From the NCBI GenBank assembly GCA_029059365.1, contig JAIDVZ010000193.1:1-13399 (forward strand): a stretch of DNA of 13,399 nt, given 5' to 3'. This DNA is from Opitutales bacterium. Its GTDB lineage: Bacteria > Verrucomicrobiota > Verrucomicrobiia > Opitutales > JAIRKQ01. Shown here in pieces: positions 7,788 through 13,399 of the stretch. The position numbers and the translations under genes were made by a program. The notes beneath the pieces were generated by a model. It made no database searches. It saw only the letters and a list, made by a program, of their open reading frames with translations, and had not been told where the DNA came from. The stretch's first letter is position 1; each line of letters starts with the position of its first letter.

Positions 7788-8261
7788 ATGGAAATGGAAG
7801 TTAGGGTCAAGGATGGGGTGTTTAAATATGATCAACAGATAGAGCAGGTTAATATTGCGCAGGAGAAAGTAGAAAATGCCAAAAAATTCTTTGCCGAAAA
7901 TTTGCAAGATTTGGTGATAACTAAAAATGAATTGAGCCTCAGATCATGTTTAGAATCTGCCCATTCTGGCTCGGAGAAATTTATAAATTTCTTTAAATGG
8001 ATCGGAAATATTGTTTGTTATTACATCGGGGGTGTTAATTTAAAAAAAGCTCTTAAAGGGGACTCATTTAAGATGGAGGGGAATTCTCAGACCATACAAC
8101 AATTTTTGGGCTTTATAGCATTCCCTGATGTTAAAATTCCGTTGTTCAGGATAAAAAATTTCATGGAGCTACTCCAAGACATGCCAAACAGGGCGGATAA
8201 AATTGGCGACAATGAAAATACAAATCCAGCGCAGCCATTACAGATTGACCAAGGCTCCTAG
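7788..8261 (+). CDS. Hypothetical protein, unknown function
   Basis: I do not recognise this gene. The frame is open from 7698, but the ATG at 7788 (or 7794) is a more likely start, giving about 157 residues; the upstream part is Cys/Arg-rich, low in coding character and overlaps a hairpin. No start has a convincing ribosome site. The protein has an N-terminal charged, possibly coiled-coil stretch (VKDGVFKYDQQIEQVNIAQE onward), then an aromatic and hydrophobic segment (FINFFKWIGNIVCYYIGG) that could be one membrane helix. A mixed region with FLGFIAFPDVKIPLFRIKNF and a polar Asn/Gln/Pro tail ending IDQGS follow. It lies after bamA, where many Gram-negatives carry skp/ompH and lpxD, but it lacks the long uninterrupted helical character of Skp. 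It could be lineage-specific or a decaying gene. Confidence 0.55.
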   Translation: MEMEVRVKDGVFKYDQQIEQVNIAQEKVENAKKFFAENLQDLVITKNELSLRSCLESAHSGSEKFINFFKWIGNIVCYYIGGVNLKKALKGDSFKMEGNSQTIQQFLGFIAFPDVKIPLFRIKNFMELLQDMPNRADKIGDNENTNPAQPLQIDQGS

Positions 8262-8305
8262 CTGCATAAATTGTGGACCTTTACGCGCTATACCCACAGC
8301 TAAGG
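8257..8305 (+). other. Bulged inverted repeat in a non-coding stretch, possible structured RNA
   Basis: TAGC at 8259-8262 and TGTGG at 8272-8276 together can pair with CCACAGCTA at 8294-8302, giving a nine-pair stem with a nine-base bulge on the left. Alternatively CCTAGCTG (8257-8264) pairs with CAGCTAAGG (8297-8305) with one bulged A. This overlaps the stop codon of the unknown gene and is followed by a second hairpin with a T-run. It may simply be 3' untranslated structure, or part of a dispersed repeat or small RNA. Confidence 0.3.
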
Positions 8306-8328
8306 TGAATCCCTTTAAAGCCTATCTC

Positions 8329-8360
8329 TCCGGTACTCGGTTGACGAGGGACGGGTTTTT
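8329..8360 (+). terminator. Probable rho-independent terminator for the plus-strand unit
   Basis: CTCG at 8336-8339 pairs with CGAG at 8345-8348 around a five-base loop. CCGG (8330-8333) continues the pairing with C and G bases at 8352-8354 across small mismatches, and TTTTT follows at 8356-8360. The stem is imperfect. The place, between converging genes and just after the last plus-strand stop, supports the call. Confidence 0.4.
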
Positions 8361-8395
8361 AACCATTTTGGCAATAAGCTTTATTTTGAGGTCGG

Positions 8396-10276
8396 TTATT
8401 TGCCTCTTTTCATTGGCGCCCATTTCTCAATTTTTTCTATAATCCACTGCTCTTTAGCTTCGTCAATGCTGGTCTCGACAATATCCCCAATTTTTTGCGA
8501 TAATAGGGTTTGAGCCAGCGGTGTTTTGTAGGATACTACATTATGTTCTGGGTCGCTGTCCCATGCACCGAGGATGGTGATCGTGGAATGTTCGTCACCA
8601 GATTGTTGCTTGATTGTAACAACCGTACCGATGGACACGCATGTTGTATCTACGTTTTCAAAATCTATGACCTGTGCAACCTGTAACTCACTTTCCAACT
8701 GTGCCTTGCGTGCTAACAAGGTCTCCTGATCTTGTCTTGCCATCTTGTATTCAGAGTTTTCACTTAAATCACCATGTTCACGTGCGGTTGCGATTGCAGC
8801 CTTATTTGCAGGAATTTTTTCTTTAACAAGAACCTCATACTCTTTTCGCTTGTTATCCAAACTTTCCTTGGAGACTTTGAGGAACAACTCAGTCTGCGAT
8901 TTTGCTTTACTTGTCGATGCGGTGATGAGATTTTGTACGCTCGGAAATAATGCAATGAAGCGTGCGAGTAGAGATTTTTTGGACAACGAGTCAAATCCCT
9001 GGTTTACCATCAATGTTTGGGCCAGATCTAAAGCTTCTTCCTCTGTTGCAGATGATAATAGGTCATGTATCAACGTACGATCCTCACAGACTAATTCAGC
9101 CAGATAGATCTTACGTGATTTACTTGTACCGGTAAGAAATTCGTTATCTATCGCCCAGAGAATGGCTCGTAATAATTCCGGCTGCATCAGCTCATCGGAT
9201 ACAACAGATTCAAATTTCTTTGAATGGCGGCTCTTTATTATCCACTGCAGTAAAGGAGTTTTGAGATTTTTTTCGTGCAACCATTTAACTAGCTGCTGTT
9301 TAACGGTCTCCTCGCGGCCATTTTCGCAGAGATAAGATATACAATCGCTCACAAACCGGTCATTTCCGTTTTTGAGAAGGTTCAAGAAATGCTTCTCCCA
9401 CTCATCCGGGAATGTGCGGGTTATTAGATTAAAAAATTGTAAATGATACCCATGTGGTAGCTCTTGGGCGATTTTCACAAGGTTTGCACACTCGTGAATG
9501 ATCGATTCTATCTTAGGCTCCAGGGAATCAATACTGCGGTTGGTCGCTTTTGCCAATTTATTGCGGATCAAACATGCACGCAGCTTATCACCGGCGCTGA
9601 GCCGTAAAAAATCAGGTGCAGCATATGAGGATAATACATCGATCACTAGGTCCGCTGTCTCTCGCATGATGTCGCCTTCAGACGCAATCTCGGATATTTC
9701 TTCAGCAATCGGCAATCGATCCGTTGCGCTGTGGGTATTTCTGAATTTTTCAATGATTTGTTCCTCGATCGAAATTGGACTTTCACGCATCTTTATATAC
9801 GTTACGTTGCCTTCCTCGAGCATCAGTCGGCCGTCTTTTGCAATTAACTTTTTTGTTACACTCCACCACCGCCGGAAATTTTTCTTCTCAACGATATCAG
9901 CGAATGTACGCTCGATATCTCCCAGACTTGCCTGTTTATTCGGCATTGTTTCGATATACTCGATTAAGAGGGAGATGGAGGATTTTTTTAATTTCTGACG
10001 TACTCCTTCTGGATCGTTATGGAATTGCACGAGTAAACTATCGTTATCCAGTATTTCTAGCTTTTTCGCACAAAATAATGGATCCATTTCTTGGCCGGTT
10101 TTTTCGGCAAAATCGATTATTATCTTTTTCGTTGCGGGATTGTATCCTTTGATCTGTCCTAGCCCCCAAGTTTGGTGAACGCAATATGCACCAACCACCA
10201 TCTTCTGAAGCTTGTTTTTGATGCGTTCATTGCGCTTATCATCACCCACCAAAGTATCAATCAGTGAACTATCCAT
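8396..10276 (-). CDS. greA: Large GreA-domain transcript cleavage factor with long N-terminal extension
   Basis: The last 155 or so of 626 residues form a complete GreA. A coiled-coil domain at about 470-540 has the tip HGDLSEN (501-507), in which Asp503 and Glu506 match the acidic pair that activates RNA cleavage in backtracked RNA polymerase. An FKBP-like domain covers about 546-620. Standalone GreA is about 158 residues, so roughly 465 residues are extra. The first part, AYCVHQTWGLGQIKGYNPAT and on to KKLEIL (30-76), resembles the CarD/TRCF RNA-polymerase-interacting fold. The middle (about 95-460) looks all-helical, possibly a repeat solenoid. Similar long GreA fusions are known to me from verrucomicrobia, where they are annotated as a fusion with an unknown domain. 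A purine-rich AGGATAGAGA precedes the ATG. It is convergent with the bamA unit and divergent from the pilin-like gene. Confidence 0.93.
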   Translation of the reverse strand: MDSSLIDTLVGDDKRNERIKNKLQKMVVGAYCVHQTWGLGQIKGYNPATKKIIIDFAEKTGQEMDPLFCAKKLEILDNDSLLVQFHNDPEGVRQKLKKSSISLLIEYIETMPNKQASLGDIERTFADIVEKKNFRRWWSVTKKLIAKDGRLMLEEGNVTYIKMRESPISIEEQIIEKFRNTHSATDRLPIAEEISEIASEGDIMRETADLVIDVLSSYAAPDFLRLSAGDKLRACLIRNKLAKATNRSIDSLEPKIESIIHECANLVKIAQELPHGYHLQFFNLITRTFPDEWEKHFLNLLKNGNDRFVSDCISYLCENGREETVKQQLVKWLHEKNLKTPLLQWIIKSRHSKKFESVVSDELMQPELLRAILWAIDNEFLTGTSKSRKIYLAELVCEDRTLIHDLLSSATEEEALDLAQTLMVNQGFDSLSKKSLLARFIALFPSVQNLITASTSKAKSQTELFLKVSKESLDNKRKEYEVLVKEKIPANKAAIATAREHGDLSENSEYKMARQDQETLLARKAQLESELQVAQVIDFENVDTTCVSIGTVVTIKQQSGDEHSTITILGAWDSDPEHNVVSYKTPLAQTLLSQKIGDIVETSIDEAKEQWIIEKIEKWAPMKRGK

Positions 10277-10331
10277 GGTAAATCTCTATCCTATTTAACG
10301 AAAAACGATAACGAAATCTATTCGCACTGCT

Positions 10332-10362
10332 AGTTTACGCATGTCACCCGCATATTTGTCAA
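10332..10362 (-). promoter_or_regulatory. Candidate promoter for the GreA fusion gene
   Basis: On the minus strand a perfect TTGACA (complement of 10357-10362) is followed after 19 bases by TAAACT (complement of 10332-10337), about 55 bases upstream of the greA ATG. The spacing is longer than the ideal 17 and the -10 is four of six. It lies in the 146-base region shared with the divergent pilin-like gene, for which I see no convincing promoter. Confidence 0.3.
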
Positions 10363-10422
10363 GCTTTTTGTCATAAAATTTCTTGTTGTCGCAGCCATCA
10401 CATACGTTACTCTAGAAGCAAT

Positions 10423-11016
10423 ATGTTCAAATTTTGCAGGACTGTACCTAGTAGATCTGGTTTCTCTTTGTTAGAGATGGTATTTGCGATAAGTCTAAGT
10501 GGCGTTATCATCGTAGGAATCATGTCGTTGGTACTCATTTTTTCGAACAATTATATAGCATCACAACGGTATGAGATGTATGATCGCGAGAAGGCCTGTT
10601 ACGAAAATTTTCTTAAGTTGTCCCTGAGGGATTATTGCGCATCACAATCGATTGATCGAGAAGTAGATGCGCGTATGCTCGATGATGGAATATTCTGGAT
10701 GACGGATGATTTACATGCTTTCGAATATCCTCGTCATCAATTCATTGCAGGGTTGTGCTTTCAAGATGGGAAATTATATTTTTTATGGACTGCATCAGAA
10801 AGTCCGTCTCTTACAGAAAGAGATTTTGAAAGTTTCGAACTATTCAAAAATGTGCATTCAGTTCGATTGATGGTTTATGATCGTGATCAAAATAAATGGG
10901 AGAAAGAGATTTTTAACGAAGAGACTGTTCGAAAATTTTTGAATGAAGGTTCCATATGCTATCTTCGAGTAAAATTGGGAAATGGTACAATCTTTGTCCC
11001 GTTATTTGGAATTTAA
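10423..11016 (+). CDS. Type IV pilin-like (prepilin/pseudopilin) protein
   Basis: The 197-residue product starts with a short basic leader and the prepilin peptidase site RSG|FSLLE at 11-18: cleavage after Gly13, a Phe to be methylated, and Glu at mature position +5. An 18-20 residue hydrophobic helix (about 19-41, MVFAISLSGVIIVGIMSLVL) follows. The remaining 150 residues are soluble and alternate charged and aromatic segments (for example YFLWTASESP and VHSVRLMVYDRDQNKW), as in minor pilins or GspJ/PulJ-type pseudopilins. It would be held in the inner membrane and assembled in a type IV pilus or type II secretion pseudopilus, but no other pilus or secretion gene is in the window. AGAAG lies five bases before the ATG. 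It has 69 bases to rpsR and may be transcribed with it. Confidence 0.75.
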   Translation: MFKFCRTVPSRSGFSLLEMVFAISLSGVIIVGIMSLVLIFSNNYIASQRYEMYDREKACYENFLKLSLRDYCASQSIDREVDARMLDDGIFWMTDDLHAFEYPRHQFIAGLCFQDGKLYFLWTASESPSLTERDFESFELFKNVHSVRLMVYDRDQNKWEKEIFNEETVRKFLNEGSICYLRVKLGNGTIFVPLFGI

Positions 11017-11024
11017 TAAACCTA

Positions 11025-11063
11025 TTGGCTGTTAATATATTTTTTCACTTGCAATTTGGCTGT
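11025..11063 (+). repeat. Short direct repeat before rpsR
   Basis: TTGGCTGT occurs at 11025-11032 and again at 11056-11063, 31 bases apart, or about three helical turns. The copies flank a T-rich run just upstream of the rpsR ATG. The first could contain a weak -35 element or both could be a protein-binding site, but an eight-base repeat can arise by chance. Confidence 0.25.
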
Positions 11064-11085
11064 AACTCTTATTAATCGCCTCCAA

Positions 11086-11283
11086 ATGACGGAAGATTCG
11101 CAGGAAAAGACAAGCTCTAGAACCCCACTTGACCTAACATGGACAGATGTTGAGGAGTTATCAACTTATGTTACCGGAAACGGGAAGATACTTTCTAGAA
11201 AACTGACACGGTTGTCAGCTATTCAACAAAGACACATCACACGTATGATAAAACGTGCGAGAAATATGTTGTTGATGAAATAA
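11086..11283 (+). CDS. rpsR: 30S ribosomal protein bS18
   Basis: A short product of 65 residues from the ATG at 11086, or 75 from an in-frame TTG at 11056. LTWTDVEELSTYVTGNGKIL (17-36 from the ATG) matches the family's start before the GKIL/PRRxTG motif, here GKILSRKLTRLSAIQQRH at 33-50. The RNA-binding helix IKRARNMLL is at 55-63. The usual Pro-Arg-Arg is Ser-Arg-Lys and the tail stops just after MLLMK, so the sequence is somewhat divergent. bS18 pairs with bS6 on the 30S platform. Neither start has a visible ribosome-binding site. The stop is two bases before the Sua5 gene, so the two are probably translated together. The small size makes this gene easy to miss. Confidence 0.88.
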   Translation: MTEDSQEKTSSRTPLDLTWTDVEELSTYVTGNGKILSRKLTRLSAIQQRHITRMIKRARNMLLMK

Positions 11284-11285
11284 TT

Positions 11286-12266
11286 ATGACAGCTGAAGTT
11301 ACCGCGGCTGTGGAAGCGTTGGCGAATGATGATGTTGTTGTTCTGCCGACAGAAACGGTGTACGGTTTAGCCGGATCTATAGAATCTGAAATTGCCCTGA
11401 GGAAGATTTTTCAGATAAAGAACAGGCCGCTTTTAGACCCGCTTATTGTGCATATTTTAGATGGTTCATGGATAGAAAGATGTGCTTATATTGATGGAAT
11501 AGAGCAACAAGTTCATGCTCTGATTGAAGCTTTTTGGCCAGGTCCATTAACGATAATATTGAAGAAGAAACCGAGTATTCAGATGCTAGTTACTTCGGGA
11601 TTAGACACTGTTGCATTGCGCTGTCCGGCACATGAGACGTTTCGGGAGGTTTTGAAGAAATTTAACATACCATTGGCTGCTCCTAGCGCCAATCCATTCG
11701 GTTATTTAAGCCCGACAACTGCGCAACATGTCAGGGACACATTAGGAAATAAAGTAAAGGTGATTGTTGATGGTGGAAAATGTACTGTTGGTGTAGAATC
11801 AACGATCTTAAATTTGGCTTCCAGTTTGCCGTGTATTGCCCGTCCGGGTGCGATTTCTGCCGGCGATATTGCAGATACTTTGGGCACTATGGTGTTAGAT
11901 TATAAGCCAGAATTAAAGAATTTTTCAGTGCCAGGCCAACTACCTCAACATTATTCACCTCATACAAAATTAAAACTTTTTGGGATCAGAGATGATGTTC
12001 GCAATATTATGGATACACATCATGATGAACATGCGGCCTATGTATGTCTGAGACGTACTGCTGATGTTAGTAATCGAAACGATGTGTATTGGTTAAGTGA
12101 GGATGGAGATTACAAAGTTATTGCAAGCTCATTATTTAACATGCTTCAAACTTTGGATGGTGCTCATTACGATACCATATACTGCCAATGCCCGGAGAAT
12201 ATCGGGATTGGATTAGCGATCAATGATCGATTGTCGCGTGCAGCAGCAAAGTTTGTAGAAAAATAA
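11286..12266 (+). CDS. sua5: L-threonylcarbamoyladenylate synthase, Sua5 type
   Basis: The enzyme makes threonylcarbamoyl-AMP from threonine, bicarbonate and ATP, the first step of the t6A37 modification of tRNAs that read ANN codons. The YrdC domain (about 1-195) shows LPTETVYGLA (20-29), the KNRP of the nucleotide site (45-48), FWPGPLT (83-89), PSANPFG (133-139) and GVESTI (169-174). After it comes PGQLPQHYSPHTKL at 216-229, the linker that closes the active site in Sua5, and then a C-terminal Sua5 domain to residue 326. This makes it the long Sua5 form, not the short TsaC. No partner gene (TsaB, D, E) is in the window. It follows rpsR by two bases without a clear ribosome site and ends 48 bases before a convergent gene. 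Confidence 0.95.
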   Translation: MTAEVTAAVEALANDDVVVLPTETVYGLAGSIESEIALRKIFQIKNRPLLDPLIVHILDGSWIERCAYIDGIEQQVHALIEAFWPGPLTIILKKKPSIQMLVTSGLDTVALRCPAHETFREVLKKFNIPLAAPSANPFGYLSPTTAQHVRDTLGNKVKVIVDGGKCTVGVESTILNLASSLPCIARPGAISAGDIADTLGTMVLDYKPELKNFSVPGQLPQHYSPHTKLKLFGIRDDVRNIMDTHHDEHAAYVCLRRTADVSNRNDVYWLSEDGDYKVIASSLFNMLQTLDGAHYDTIYCQCPENIGIGLAINDRLSRAAAKFVEK

Positions 12267-12314
12267 CCTTTTAGGGCTGGTGAGGCACGCTGGAAACTTT
12301 TTGATAGACGTGAA

Positions 12315-13399
12315 TTATAATTGTCCTATTTCTTTGAGAAGATCTCGAAATTCTGGGTGCTTATCTAACTGAAATGGTTTACCACCTTTTATTCGTGAAA
12401 ATTCTATACAAGATAACGTATTGCCATTATCTTCGTCTAATCCAATAACTCCAGATTGACCATTTTTATACGCTTGTACTGCTAATTTGGCACTTTGTTC
12501 GATTAATTTTAGATCACGTTCGTTAGCTTTTGCCGAACGTGCAAAATATCCACTTTTCTGAACAAGAACTTTTTCAGCACCTATTTTTTCGGCAAATTTT
12601 GAGCCAAACCATTTCCCAGGATTGATCGAGTCTAGCTTAATATGGCCAAATGCATCTGTTGTCACATTTTCACCATTCATTTTCATTGATTCAACAATTT
12701 CATTAACACATGCACCTTCGCTGACAAAAATGTTAACGTTGCCAATGGTGGACATGACCTTTTTCAGCCTGGTTGCTTCTTTTTCAATATCTACACTAAT
12801 CTCTGGCAGATATACTCCATGGACATCAAATTTTTGTTTTTTTAACCCAATTTCTGGCAGTAATGATTTGTTACTCAACATTTGTCGGTAATCTAAAACT
12901 GATTGTGCAGTCAACCATCCGCAGTTTCTTCCCATAACTTCGTGAACAATCAACATATTCGGATTTGCTGTATTTTCTGCTACAATATGCTCAAAAAAAT
13001 GTGCAGATTCTTCTGCGGCGGTCCAGGCACCTAAACTTTGCGCGATCGGGTAAACATCATTATCTACCGTTTTAGGGAGACCAATAACTTGTAAATTATA
13101 AGCGTGCTTTTTTAGAAATTGTGCTAAATCCGCAGCGGCGGTATTGGTATCATCCCCTCCGATCGTATGAAGGACCCCGATCTCGTCCTTCATCAATTGC
13201 TCAGCTGCAACTTGTAGTGGATCTTGCCCCTCTTTTACTAATTTTCTTTTTTGGCAATCTGCAACATTTGTTAATTTTACTCGGCTATTCCCTATCGGAC
13301 TTCCGCCAAAAGCATGAAGTAATGAAATATTGTTTTTTGTTTCTTCGGAAAGTGTGACAGAGTCGCCTAGCAAGAGTCCTTTATATCCATATTTATAGC
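12315..13399 (-). CDS. pfp: Pyrophosphate-dependent 6-phosphofructokinase, N-terminus beyond the window
   Basis: The open frame continues to the right edge: codons before the TTG at 13373 read YKYGYKGLL, matching the family's Gly-Tyr-x-Gly-Leu segment. The true start and the first glycine loop therefore lie outside, and the TTG is not a start. The enzyme interconverts fructose 6-phosphate and fructose 1,6-bisphosphate. GGDDTNT (about 13140-13160) has Asp where ATP-using enzymes have Gly, and PKTVDND (about 13056-13076) has the Lys that favours pyrophosphate. MGRNCGWLTA (about 12906-12935) is the substrate-binding motif. Pyrophosphate use makes the step reversible and saves ATP. The visible 361 residues fit a protein of about 400-430. 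It is convergent with the Sua5 gene and no clear terminator lies between them. Confidence 0.93.
   Translation of the reverse strand, partial: YKYGYKGLLLGDSVTLSEETKNNISLLHAFGGSPIGNSRVKLTNVADCQKRKLVKEGQDPLQVAAEQLMKDEIGVLHTIGGDDTNTAAADLAQFLKKHAYNLQVIGLPKTVDNDVYPIAQSLGAWTAAEESAHFFEHIVAENTANPNMLIVHEVMGRNCGWLTAQSVLDYRQMLSNKSLLPEIGLKKQKFDVHGVYLPEISVDIEKEATRLKKVMSTIGNVNIFVSEGACVNEIVESMKMNGENVTTDAFGHIKLDSINPGKWFGSKFAEKIGAEKVLVQKSGYFARSAKANERDLKLIEQSAKLAVQAYKNGQSGVIGLDEDNGNTLSCIEFSRIKGGKPFQLDKHPEFRDLLKEIGQL

Noticed and set aside
8262..8395. Possible tRNA gene in the stretch after the unknown gene
   Set aside because: I looked on both strands for a T-loop GTTCGA-type motif and a CCA-proximal acceptor stem and found neither.
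8203..8442. Plus-strand open frame of 79 codons after the unknown gene
   Set aside because: It overlaps the end of the unknown gene, the hairpins and the 3' end of greA, and has no ribosome site. I treat this region as non-coding.
9498..9998. Plus-strand open frame of 166 codons inside the GreA fusion gene
   Set aside because: It is antisense to the helical middle of the GreA protein, which has consistent domain-like sequence. The plus-strand translation looks random.
10357..10395. Promoter for the pilin-like gene from TTGTCA and TAAAAT
   Set aside because: The spacing is only 12 bases, and other pairings leave too short a leader before the ATG at 10423.
12267..12314. Terminator between the converging sua5 and pfp genes
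   Set aside because: CTGG and GGCTGG repeats are present, but they are direct repeats and do not form a convincing stem before the T-run.

Overview
The window reads as a chromosomal segment of a Gram-negative bacterium with an outer membrane, because a complete BamA is present. It is moderately AT-rich and densely coding. The organism is probably a verrucomicrobium, perhaps of the Opitutae/Puniceicoccales type. Two things suggest this: a GreA transcript-cleavage domain carried at the C-terminus of a 626-residue protein, and the order bL25-pth-rpsF-ssb-rplI-dnaB. The placement rests on recalled family patterns, since no search was possible.

Layout. (1) The minus strand at 1-1194 holds a family 8 glycosyltransferase followed by the N-terminus of an Ppx/GppA-type phosphatase that runs off the left edge. 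(2) A divergent 140-base intergenic region with a good TATAAT box leads into a long plus-strand cluster, 1335-7678: bL25, Pth, bS6, SSB, bL9, DnaB and BamA. Gaps run from a 29-base overlap to 25 bases, so this is probably one operon joining translation, replication and outer-membrane assembly. (3) A small unknown plus-strand gene ends at 8261 and is followed by a structured non-coding stretch with a likely terminator. (4) The long GreA-domain protein lies convergently on the minus strand, 8396-10276. (5) A divergent promoter region is followed on the plus strand by a type IV pilin-like protein, a short bS18 gene and a Sua5-type threonylcarbamoyl-AMP synthase (10423-12266). (6) On the minus strand, a pyrophosphate-dependent phosphofructokinase runs off the right edge.

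How the genes relate. Most are housekeeping. bS6 and bS18 form a heterodimer on the 30S platform, yet their genes are about 8 kb apart here; bS18 is instead paired with the t6A-tRNA enzyme Sua5. SSB and DnaB act together at the replication fork. The features most worth a second look are the GreA fusion with its CarD/TRCF-like N-terminal segment, the displaced rpsR, and the orphan gene plus structured RNA-like region between bamA and greA. I found no CRISPR array, insertion sequence, tRNA, rRNA, phage gene or defence system, and nothing I would call a clear new multi-gene system.
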